Of a DNA stretch of 64,000 nt, positions 56,819-64,000 are shown in pieces. This DNA comes from an uncultured Sphaerochaeta sp. (GTDB lineage Bacteria; Spirochaetota; Spirochaetia; Sphaerochaetales; Sphaerochaetaceae), in the NCBI RefSeq assembly GCF_963676285.1, contig NZ_OY781063.1, positions 186,001-250,000 of the forward strand, written 5' to 3'. The notes beneath the pieces were generated by a model. That model was not told the DNA's origin, ran no database searches, and was given only the letters and a program-made list of their open reading frames with translations. A program made the translations under genes and the position numbers. Each line of letters begins with the position of its first letter. Position 1 is the first letter of the stretch.

Positions 56819-58707
56819 GTGAGAGAGCACAAGAAGCGTTCAAGACATTACTGAGTCGTTATAGTGAAGACACCTATTTTTACCTGGCACGTAATTACAT
56901 GGGGAAGCTCCAATCGCCTTTCCATAAACCACAGCTGACAGCAAGACTTTGTCAGTTGTTCAGCCAGGAATCTATGGTGCAGAAGACCCTTTCAATGCTG
57001 GATTCCTTTGATCAGGTTATCCTGAGCTTGGTCGCCACGTTTGGCCCGCTCACGGTGGAGCAGGTCACATCTCTGCTCAAAGGTTCCTTCAGCTATGGGA
57101 ATCTCCTGAGGCGGGTAGGGAATTTGCAGGAACGCCTGATACTGCTCAGCGATGCAGGGAGCTTGGTTTTCAACCCACTGCTGGAAGAGCAATTGCTGCA
57201 GTACTGCTCACTCATTCCCCTGTTTGGAGAAAAGGAGCTGCCATGTGTGGAAAAACCATACTGCTCCACTGAGTTTCTCCGTGGTTTTTTCTCGCTGGTG
57301 GCCAAGGAAGGCAAATGCATCTTCAATGAGGGAACCTGCCAGCATTTCCCCACCTATGAACGCGATCGGCTCAAGGAAATGTATGAGGCGCTGGGCGATT
57401 ATCTCACTGAGATGGGTGTAATACGGAGAGATGCAAGGCGTTGTACCCTCGATTGGCAGAAAACAGATGCATTGCTCTCTCTTTCCGATTATCAGCTGCT
57501 CTCGCTCCTTCTTTCCAGGAACCTCGAAGGCACGGCCCCCTTGGAATTTGTCAATGCACTTCTCTCGACCCTGCAGACTCTTGGAGGTTGTGATACCACC
57601 TCACTCAAGCTCCTGATCAAGGGGCTCTGTATCCGCTACCAGGTCACTTACACCGCAGCCTTGCTCAATGAACTCTCCACTTGGGGAGTCTTGACCCTGG
57701 ATGAGAACTGGCAAGTCTCTGCCATCAGCAATGAGAGCCAGCGAACAGGACTGCTCATAGACAGCGACCAGACCATCAGCTACCAAGGAAATTCACCTGC
57801 AGGGGATATTCTCTATAGGTTTGCTTACCTTGAAGTGTTGGACCATCAAAGAAAATATCATATTACCAAGGAGAGTGTGCTGGGGGCGTTTGATTCCTCA
57901 TTGGATTACCCTCAGATCAAGGAGTATCTGCAGGCAAACAGCACAAGGGGGATGAATACCTCCCTTGCCAAGCAACTAGAAATGCTCAGTGAGCGTTACC
58001 AGAACGTGACCATCTACGACGGACTGGTTCTCTCCTGTGATGAGCGCACTGCAAATCTTGTTCACAATCTTCCTTCTCTTTCAGAGCATCGTCTTGCCAC
58101 ACTCTCACCTACCATTTTCATCATGCGCAGGGATAGTGAGGATACCTGGAGGCAGGTGTTGAAGAATGCCGGTCAGTTGGTCGGTGCCACCAAGAGCTTC
58201 GACAGAATCGAAATTCTGGAAAAGAAGGAGCATCCTCTATTGCGGGAACGAATTGGAAGAGCTGCAACACTGAGACAGATTGCTACCCTTCCATGCCATC
58301 CCAGGATACAGGTGGAGAAAGTTCCCCTGGATGAATCATTACGGCAAGCCATTGCCGAGGCAGATCTTTCAAAGGCTGAACGTGAAGACCTAGAACATCG
58401 CTTCCAGAGCAGGATTATACTCCTTCCTTCCCAGATTGTGCCCCAGGTTCTCAACCCAATCCTTGAAGCTGGAGGATTCGATTACCAGGGCAAGGTGAGT
58501 CTCTGCAAGCAGGCAGCAGGAAAGAAGGACATCCTCCTGGAACTGCAACTTCCCGACCAGGAACTGATTGTCCAGGCACTGGAACTCGCCTTCACACCCC
58601 AGAAGGAGGCACTGCTCAAGGCAGCGGTTATGCCCTCAATGGAGGTAAAAATCCTGCCGGTGAGCAAACTATTCTTGATTCGTCTTGTCAGATTTCATTT
58701 TGCCTGA
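56815..58707 (+). CDS. Large XPB-associated protein with Helicase_C_3-like C-terminal region
   Basis: About 630 aa, mostly helical, with repeated winged-helix-like segments (for example MLDSFDQVILSLVATFGPLT near 60). Around residues 400-460 the stretch LVHNLPSLSEHRLATLSPTIFIM is like the XPB/Ssl2-type Helicase_C_3 region found in proteins encoded beside bacterial XPB. No Walker motifs are seen, so it likely acts as partner or loader rather than helicase. The GTG at 56815 overlaps the XPB stop and has GAGG at 9 bases; the ATG at 56806 is closer to that site. Ends 1 bp from the convergent aroDE gene. Confidence 0.75.
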   Translation: MSERAQEAFKTLLSRYSEDTYFYLARNYMGKLQSPFHKPQLTARLCQLFSQESMVQKTLSMLDSFDQVILSLVATFGPLTVEQVTSLLKGSFSYGNLLRRVGNLQERLILLSDAGSLVFNPLLEEQLLQYCSLIPLFGEKELPCVEKPYCSTEFLRGFFSLVAKEGKCIFNEGTCQHFPTYERDRLKEMYEALGDYLTEMGVIRRDARRCTLDWQKTDALLSLSDYQLLSLLLSRNLEGTAPLEFVNALLSTLQTLGGCDTTSLKLLIKGLCIRYQVTYTAALLNELSTWGVLTLDENWQVSAISNESQRTGLLIDSDQTISYQGNSPAGDILYRFAYLEVLDHQRKYHITKESVLGAFDSSLDYPQIKEYLQANSTRGMNTSLAKQLEMLSERYQNVTIYDGLVLSCDERTANLVHNLPSLSEHRLATLSPTIFIMRRDSEDTWRQVLKNAGQLVGATKSFDRIEILEKKEHPLLRERIGRAATLRQIATLPCHPRIQVEKVPLDESLRQAIAEADLSKAEREDLEHRFQSRIILLPSQIVPQVLNPILEAGGFDYQGKVSLCKQAAGKKDILLELQLPDQELIVQALELAFTPQKEALLKAAVMPSMEVKILPVSKLFLIRLVRFHFA

Positions 58708-58708
58708 G

Positions 58709-60193
58709 TCAGAGTGAAACCGTTACCCAGTGTGGATAGTGGTAACCGGTGAATGCCTCAAACTGTAGCTTTCCCTGCTCCATCAGCATCTGTTTTCCAC
58801 CGATGATGGTGCAACCTGCCCCCTTGGCCCGCTTAAGAAAGGCTGTCTCCTCTGGTTTATAGACCAGTTCGTATACAATTTCCTTACCAGAGAACTGCAG
58901 GGAAGGGCAAGGCTCCTGGCCTTCCAGGTCCCCCATGCCTACATTGGTTGTCTGTACCACCAAATCCATCGTCTCACTGTAGAGGTGGGCATTATCCAGG
59001 GTATCATAGGCACTCATTGTCTCATTTGCCAAGGTCCTGGCGTGTTCGATGCTCCTGTTGAGGATGGTGACCTTTACGCCATGGTTGTGCAGCGCCCATA
59101 CAACCGCCCTACTCGCACCACCGGCACCGATTACCAAAGCATTCCTGATATCGCCTTGCGCGATAAGGTCCTCGATCGGGGCAAGGAATCCGTAGTAATC
59201 AGTATTGATCCCTTTCCACATATTCTGGATCCTGACCACAGTATTGCATGAACCAATTTGCTTAACTTCACGGGTGATACGTCCCAAGTAGGGTTGTACG
59301 CTCCGCTTATGGGGAACGGTTACCGAAAATCCATGGATTTGCAACATCTCGGCCAGCTTGAAGAATGCCCTGACTGAATCCACAAGAAATGGAACATATA
59401 CAGCATTATAGCGAATTGCCTCAAATCCAGGGTTATGTATTATTGGAGAGGAGGTATGGCTGACCGGATTGCCGATGATCCCATAGATATGGGTCCTGGC
59501 ATCAAGCTTGTCAGAGTGGTATAGCTCACTCATGCTTTGGGCACTGAGGTGGCCAGGAGCTGCTTGGCTGTCCGAACAGAAGCTCAGCAAGGAACCGCAC
59601 TTCTTGTAAAGGATACGAGTACAGACCCCGTAAGGGCCCATACCGATCACAATTTTTTCTGTGAGGCTGGAAAGTTCCTGTTGGACCCTGAAAAGGGTAA
59701 TAACATCCATCATATTTCCAGGGGTGACAGCCACCTTGGGGATATCCCCCTTGGCTGCCAACTTATGGATTCTCCCAAAGAGATCCGCAGGTACACACTC
59801 AAAATTATGGTAGCTCCTGATAATCCGTATGCCACGTGTTCGAAGCATATTCTCCAGGTCCACCTTTTGTTCAAAGAGGGGATCCTTGAACTTCAGGTCA
59901 CTCTTCTTGACGTCGTCCTCGATATCTACATAGGTAAAATCGCCTTTTGCCGCCTCATAGAGAAGTTGCAACCGCTGCTTCTCGGGCAAGTTGCACATTC
60001 CGCCGTCAATTTTTCGGCGCATGGTCAACATTACAGGAAGGTCCACGGTTGACGGAAAAGAGGATGCAATCTTCTGTTCTTCGGGAAGCAAATGGTCGAG
60101 CCGCAGTTCTGCAAGTGCAATCCACTGTCGGTTGCGTTCCACCAAAGCCCGGTTCTCCTCCAAGGTCGAGCCGGTAAGAGTTAGGCAAAGCAC
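58709..60193 (-). CDS. aroDE: Bifunctional 3-dehydroquinate dehydratase (type I) / shikimate dehydrogenase
   Basis: A 494-aa fusion for two successive steps of the shikimate pathway. Residues 1-230: type I dehydratase with Glu in LAELRLDHLL, His in IIRSYHNFE and the Schiff-base Lys in IPKVAVTP. Residues 235-494: shikimate dehydrogenase with GNPVSHTSSPIIHN, catalytic Lys in FSVTVPHKRS, NTDYYGF and the NADP site GAGGASRAV. The GTG at 60193 is chosen because AGGAGG lies 6 bases upstream; the frame extends back to 60232. The same fusion is known from Chlamydia, plants and other spirochaetes. Confidence 0.94.
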   Translation of the reverse strand: MLCLTLTGSTLEENRALVERNRQWIALAELRLDHLLPEEQKIASSFPSTVDLPVMLTMRRKIDGGMCNLPEKQRLQLLYEAAKGDFTYVDIEDDVKKSDLKFKDPLFEQKVDLENMLRTRGIRIIRSYHNFECVPADLFGRIHKLAAKGDIPKVAVTPGNMMDVITLFRVQQELSSLTEKIVIGMGPYGVCTRILYKKCGSLLSFCSDSQAAPGHLSAQSMSELYHSDKLDARTHIYGIIGNPVSHTSSPIIHNPGFEAIRYNAVYVPFLVDSVRAFFKLAEMLQIHGFSVTVPHKRSVQPYLGRITREVKQIGSCNTVVRIQNMWKGINTDYYGFLAPIEDLIAQGDIRNALVIGAGGASRAVVWALHNHGVKVTILNRSIEHARTLANETMSAYDTLDNAHLYSETMDLVVQTTNVGMGDLEGQEPCPSLQFSGKEIVYELVYKPEETAFLKRAKGAGCTIIGGKQMLMEQGKLQFEAFTGYHYPHWVTVSL

Positions 60194-60306
60194 TGTAAAC
60201 CTCCTGGATTCTGGTGGATTGTCACCGAACACACGCTTGTGTTAAGGTAATCATACCGTCAAACACCGGGCTTTTCAACACCCGTTTCAGTATAAGGAGA
60301 GAGAGT

Positions 60307-62241
60307 GTGGCAACCTTACAAGTCCAACGTGTACACCTGGCTTTTGGGGACAGGGATATCCTGAAGGATGTTTCCTTTACCCTGAATGAACAAAGCAGGA
60401 GTGCACTGGCAGGAGGAAACGGCAGCGGTAAATCCACGTTGCTGAAGGTGATCAGTGCTCAGATGAGTGCCGATGACCTGCAGGTTTCCACCTCCAAGAA
60501 TTTGAGAATCTCCTACCTTCCCCAAAGTGATATCGTCTTCAATGCAGGCACCGTCTACCAGGAAGTGGAGAAAGCATTCTCCCGGTTCCAGGAACTGAGC
60601 AGGGAGCAACATACAATTGAAACCCAACTTGCTGACAGCAATCCTACAGTTTCCACCGAACCTCTTCTGCACCGCTTGGCAGAAATACAGGAATATCTGC
60701 TCGCACAGGGATATTTCTCGCGTAAGCAGACCATTGAACAGGTTCTTCTCGGTCTTGGATTTACCATGGCAGACATGAATCGTCTTTGCAGTGAGTTCTC
60801 AGGCGGATGGCAGATGCGTATTGCCTTGGCAAAAATCCTGGTAGAGAATCCAGATATCATGTTGCTCGATGAACCAACAAACTACCTCGATATCGAGGCC
60901 ATTTACTGGCTGAAGAACTACCTGAAGGTCTACGAAGGTGGATTGATGATCGTCAGCCACGACCAAGGGTTTCTCGACGAGACAGTCAGGGAGGTCTATG
61001 AGCTGTTTGGGGGAACTCTTAAACGCTATAGCGGAAACTACAGTGATTACATCAAGCAACGTGAGCTGGAGATAAAACAACTGGAGGCTGCCTATAAGCT
61101 TCAGCAGGATCAGCTGCAGAAGACTGAGCAGTTCATTGAAAAGTTCCGTTATAAGGCAACCAAGAGCAAACAGGTGCAAAGCAGGATAAAGATGCTCGAA
61201 AAACTGGAGTTGGTGGAAGTCCCCTCCCATCTGAAGCAGCTCTCATTTTCCTTTCCCCCTGCACCTCACAGCGGCAACGATGTCATCATCATTGACCACT
61301 TAAGCAAACACTATGGGCAGCAGGTGATCTTTGAGGATTTCTCGTTTCTTGCCAACAAAGGGGAAAGAATTGCGGTTACCGGAAAAAATGGTGCCGGCAA
61401 GTCGACGCTCTTAAGGATGCTCAGCGGGCAGGACAGTGAATATGAGGGAACAATCAGATTGGGAAGTGGTGTAAGTATCGGATACTTCGCCCAGGACACA
61501 GAAAAAACGCTCAATCCCAAGAATACCGTACTGGAAGAGGTCTCCAGTGTCGCTGCAACCAACGATCTTCCAAAACTACGCACTTACCTGGGATCATTCC
61601 TGTTCAGCGGGGATGATGTATTCAAATCTGTTTCCGTATTGAGCGGAGGAGAGCGAAGCCGGCTTGCATTGCTCAAGATCCTCCTACATCCGGTCAACCT
61701 GCTGATCCTGGATGAGCCAACCAACCACCTGGATATCAACGCTAAGGAAATGCTGCTGGAGGCACTGAAGCAGTATGACGGTACTATGATATTTGTCAGT
61801 CATGATGCATATTTCATTGAACACATTGCCTCAAAGATTCTCTACCTTACAAATGATAATCCCCCTGAGCTCTTCGAAGGAGACTACTCCTATTTCTCCT
61901 ACAAGCTGGAACAGAAGGAAAAGGTAGAGAAACAAAGTTCCCCAACCACCCAAAGCGAGAGTAAGCAAGCACGCTCGTACAAGGAAGCAAACAGAATGAG
62001 GAATAGGCTTGGCACGCTGCAACGCCAAAGCGAAAAGCTTCTGGAAAACCATGAGAAACTGGAGGCATCAATCGCCTTGGTGGAAGCGGAAATGGCCAAG
62101 GAAGAGAATTACAGTGACGCCCAGACTATCACCAGTTTGGTGAAAAAGAAGGAAACACTCAGCGAGCAGTTGCACGCTGAGGAGCATGCTTGGCTTGAGC
62201 TGAGCGAAGAAATAGAGGAGCTGGAGGCAGAAATTGGCTGA
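60307..62241 (+). CDS. ABC-F family ATP-binding protein
   Basis: A 644-aa soluble protein with two ABC domains and no membrane segments. ABC1: Walker A AGGNGSGKSTLL near residue 37, signature FSGGWQMRIALA near 165, Walker B IMLLDEPTNYLD near 190. ABC2: TGKNGAGKSTLL near 360, LSGGERSRLALL near 445, LLILDEPTNHLD near 468. A charged linker between them (residues 245-310, the P-site tRNA-interacting motif) and a C-terminal coiled coil (560-640) are as in Uup/EttA-type factors that act on ribosomes. The GTG at 60307 has AAGGAG 8 bases upstream. Confidence 0.93.
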   Translation: MATLQVQRVHLAFGDRDILKDVSFTLNEQSRSALAGGNGSGKSTLLKVISAQMSADDLQVSTSKNLRISYLPQSDIVFNAGTVYQEVEKAFSRFQELSREQHTIETQLADSNPTVSTEPLLHRLAEIQEYLLAQGYFSRKQTIEQVLLGLGFTMADMNRLCSEFSGGWQMRIALAKILVENPDIMLLDEPTNYLDIEAIYWLKNYLKVYEGGLMIVSHDQGFLDETVREVYELFGGTLKRYSGNYSDYIKQRELEIKQLEAAYKLQQDQLQKTEQFIEKFRYKATKSKQVQSRIKMLEKLELVEVPSHLKQLSFSFPPAPHSGNDVIIIDHLSKHYGQQVIFEDFSFLANKGERIAVTGKNGAGKSTLLRMLSGQDSEYEGTIRLGSGVSIGYFAQDTEKTLNPKNTVLEEVSSVAATNDLPKLRTYLGSFLFSGDDVFKSVSVLSGGERSRLALLKILLHPVNLLILDEPTNHLDINAKEMLLEALKQYDGTMIFVSHDAYFIEHIASKILYLTNDNPPELFEGDYSYFSYKLEQKEKVEKQSSPTTQSESKQARSYKEANRMRNRLGTLQRQSEKLLENHEKLEASIALVEAEMAKEENYSDAQTITSLVKKKETLSEQLHAEEHAWLELSEEIEELEAEIG

Positions 62242-62752
62242 TTTTGCTACACTACTACCGTCTATGATACTGGCAAGTGGATCATTAGCACGCAAGGCTT
62301 TGCTCGAATCACTTGGAGTGACCGTGAAGGTATTCAAAACCGGGTGCGATGAAACCCACGAGGAAACTGATCCAGCAATAGCAACAGAACTGCTTGCAAG
62401 ACGAAAACTGGCATCCTTTCAGAATACTCACCCACTCTATGAGATGCCCGTTCTTTGCTGTGATACCATGATCTCTTTCCAGGGCTCCCTGATTGGAAAA
62501 CCCAAGAACAGACAGGAAGCTTTCTCCCAACTGTCCCTCTTTGATGGAAATATGCATGAAGTACACTCGGGATGGGCCCTGTGGTATCAGGAAAGGGTAT
62601 TCAGCGGGGCAGATCTGGCAGTGGTTTCCTTTAAAAACCTTGGTCCGGATGGCATTGCCTCTTATCTGGAGACAGAGGAATGGAAAGGAGCCGCTGGCTC
62701 CTATCGTCTCCAGGGAGCTGGACGTAACTTGGTTGAAAGAATCGATGGATAG
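62234..62752 (+). CDS. maf: Maf-like nucleotide pyrophosphatase, C-terminally short
   Basis: A 172-aa member of the Maf/HAM1-like family that hydrolyses non-canonical or excess nucleoside triphosphates. ILASGSLARKALLESLG near residue 12 is the substrate-binding motif; LCCDTMISFQGSLIGKPKN near 75 holds the catalytic Asp; WKGAAGSYRLQGAGRNLVERIDG near 150 is the C-terminal motif. The frame stops right after IDG, whereas most homologs continue for about 20-25 residues (G-S-Y-x-N-V-V-G-L-P). It is therefore truncated or ended by a mutation. The TTG start at 62234 has GGAGG 6 bases upstream and overlaps the ABC-F stop. Confidence 0.85.
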   Translation: MADFATLLPSMILASGSLARKALLESLGVTVKVFKTGCDETHEETDPAIATELLARRKLASFQNTHPLYEMPVLCCDTMISFQGSLIGKPKNRQEAFSQLSLFDGNMHEVHSGWALWYQERVFSGADLAVVSFKNLGPDGIASYLETEEWKGAAGSYRLQGAGRNLVERIDG

Positions 62753-62920
62753 GAGTTACGCACCAAATAGTTGGAAATGAATGACAACTTGTTGTGATGC
62801 AAGCATACAAGCAAGATGAAAAAGTTGAGGGGAAGCTCATTTTTAAGGGTGGATCCACTTTTTCTCTTGCTTTTCTTTTTACAGGGTATTAAACTGCACT
62901 TAATACAGGAGATTCACACC

Positions 62921-63556
62921 ATGCCCCCATTGCCTGATTGGGTTCTCAAGTACAAGACCAAGGGAATCTATACGAAAAAGACCAAACATGGCTACGCACT
63001 GTATCGTGGCCATTCAGAGCGGGTACCGGGAAAGAGCTACCCGGTATTCCGCTGTGACGAATACCTGGGCATTGTCACCGAACAGGAAGGCCTTGTGCCA
63101 TCGAGACCGCCGGTCAAGCCTGCAATCAGGGTCCTTCGCTATGGGTTCTGCCAGATCGTCGAAACCTCATGCAGAGTGCTGACCAGGCATCCCAAGAGGC
63201 TCGGCCTCGATGCGGATGTCCTTTTCGTGAAGGCTGCCCTCGGCATGGAGGGCAAAGAGAACCAGATTGGCTATGAAGGCAGCTGGTTTTCCATCCTGTT
63301 CCCGGGAATGGACCTGGGCAGGGTCCTGACGGAGGCAGAGGGGCGATACCTGCCCGTCATGAGACGACAGGTCGAGTCGAAGCTGAGGGACCGCCTTGGC
63401 CCTGATTTCGCTGAGATGCTTGCACTTTCCTCAAGCCTGTATGCCGTGCATGTGAACGGGGGGTGGCATCTTTCGGATATATCCGGGCGGCTGAAGCATC
63501 TTGGCACGAAGCATTCGATACCGTTTGAACTTGGAGGTTCCCATCATGAGGTTTGA
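62921..63556 (+). CDS. IS-associated protein of unknown function
   Basis: A 211-aa protein encoded upstream of, and overlapping by 11 bp, the ISAs1-like transposase. Its N-terminal part (KGIYTKKTKHGYALYRGHSE, then RVPGKSYPVFRCDEYLGIVTEQ) resembles the N-terminal, probably DNA-binding, region of some IS4/IS1634-type transposases; the rest (residues 65-211) I do not recognise, and no DDE motif is seen. It may help transposition or regulate it. GGAG lies 9 bases before the ATG at 62921; a frame back to 62816 crosses the proposed IS end and is rejected. Confidence 0.65.
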   Translation: MPPLPDWVLKYKTKGIYTKKTKHGYALYRGHSERVPGKSYPVFRCDEYLGIVTEQEGLVPSRPPVKPAIRVLRYGFCQIVETSCRVLTRHPKRLGLDADVLFVKAALGMEGKENQIGYEGSWFSILFPGMDLGRVLTEAEGRYLPVMRRQVESKLRDRLGPDFAEMLALSSSLYAVHVNGGWHLSDISGRLKHLGTKHSIPFELGGSHHEV

Positions 63557-64000
63557 GACACTGAGGATGCAGATAGAGGATTTCCAGTCTTCCAGCACCA
63601 TCAAGGTAAAGGATGCAGGCAATGAGACGAGGATCCGCATCCTGAAGAAGATACTGAAACTGTTTGGGGACGTACCCGACTGCAGGGTCCAGGGACGGAC
63701 TGTCTACCCGCTTGGGGAGGTCATCCTCATGCTGTTTCTCGCCACGCTGGCCGGGTCTGAGAGCTGCCTGTCCACACAGGATTTCTGGATGAGCAACGCC
63801 AAGCTCTACAGGCGCCTGTTCGGCAAGGAGACCATCCCCAGCCATGATACATTCAGGAGGGTCCTCTCCATCATCAGGGCCGAGGAGCTCAATGCATTGC
63901 TGGTAAGCGTATTGCACAATTCGGATACGGCAATCAGGAAGGCACTGAAACTGCCGACCCCTCCCAAGAGGATAGTGTCGGTGGATGGCAAGCAACTCAG
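63546..64000 (+). CDS. ISAs1-family transposase (N-terminal part; continues outside window)
   Basis: 151 codons of a transposase are visible. DVPDCRVQGRTVYPLGEVIL near residue 44 and LATLAGSESCLSTQDF match the N-terminal DDE_Tnp_1-associated domain of ISAs1, IPSHDTFRRVLS near 100 follows, and VSVDGKQL at the window edge would carry the first catalytic Asp. The remaining D and E lie outside. Its start overlaps the upstream ORF, so translation is probably coupled. Confidence 0.85.
   Translation, partial: MRFETLRMQIEDFQSSSTIKVKDAGNETRIRILKKILKLFGDVPDCRVQGRTVYPLGEVILMLFLATLAGSESCLSTQDFWMSNAKLYRRLFGKETIPSHDTFRRVLSIIRAEELNALLVSVLHNSDTAIRKALKLPTPPKRIVSVDGKQL

Larger units (their letters stand above)
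62882..64000 (+). mobile_element. ISAs1-like element with an extra ORF (right end outside window)
   Basis: The left end is proposed at CAGGGTATTAAACTGCAC (62882), since ISAs1-family ends typically begin CAGGG. It is followed by two overlapping genes, the second an ISAs1-type transposase running off the window. The right end and target duplication cannot be checked. The 62753-62881 stretch between maf and this end shows no gene. Confidence 0.6.

Overview
The window looks like a chromosomal stretch of a spirochaete, most likely Sphaerochaeta or a close relative. The evidence is a 16S-tRNA-Ala-23S-5S rRNA operon, spirochaete-like versions of FtsA, FtsZ, EF-G and XPB, a fused AroDE enzyme, and a compact division/cell-wall (dcw) cluster with no ftsI. 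Absence of penicillin-binding proteins has been reported for Sphaerochaeta. The genus is inferred; no search was run. Genes are tightly packed, with many 1-11 bp overlaps and usually clear Shine-Dalgarno sites.

Layout. 1-9.2 kb (minus strand): a dcw operon mraZ-rsmH-ftsL-murF-mraY-ftsW-ftsQ-ftsA-ftsZ, followed 2 bp later by a tyrosine recombinase cut by the window edge. 9.4-10.9 kb: an ISL3-family insertion sequence just upstream of that operon. 10.9-16.5 kb: an alpha-glucan module with a DUF4912 protein and GH57 branching enzyme, deoD, and a divergent GH57/DUF3536 protein. 16.5-20.3 kb: a minus-strand operon of a DegT-like protein without its lysine, nadK, recN and a small GNAT protein. 20.4-25.7 kb: the rRNA operon (minus), with a strong promoter and a terminator.

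25.8-35.1 kb (mostly plus): a MATE exporter, a ComM-like AAA protein, an AEC transporter, tRNA-Lys and tRNA-Glu with promoter and terminator, a cation/proton antiporter (minus), an M42 peptidase, an aldehyde dehydrogenase and a secreted TPR protein. 35.1-37.3 kb (minus): a pentose operon with araD and an L-arabinose/L-fucose isomerase-family gene. 37.4-44.4 kb (plus): a Zn/Cd P-type ATPase behind an ArsR/SmtB-type operator, then EF-G, an XRE regulator and a divergent EF-G-like protein without the catalytic switch II histidine.

44.5-53.0 kb: mfd-trmB, an inositol-phosphatase-like gene, an ACT-protein/THEP1/YhhQ operon, and the convergent nrdR and dGTPase genes. 53.1-62.8 kb: a membrane protein, shikimate kinase-like gene and aroC, continuous with an XPB helicase and its large partner, converging on the aroDE fusion; then an ABC-F ATPase and a short maf. 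62.9-64.0 kb: the left part of an ISAs1-like element with an extra ORF upstream of its transposase.

The most interesting points are the dcw cluster with FtsW but no partner transpeptidase, the XPB plus partner module in the aromatic-biosynthesis locus, several enzymes missing canonical active-site residues (DegT-like, shikimate kinase-like, EF-G-like, MraY), and the two-ORF ISAs1-like element.
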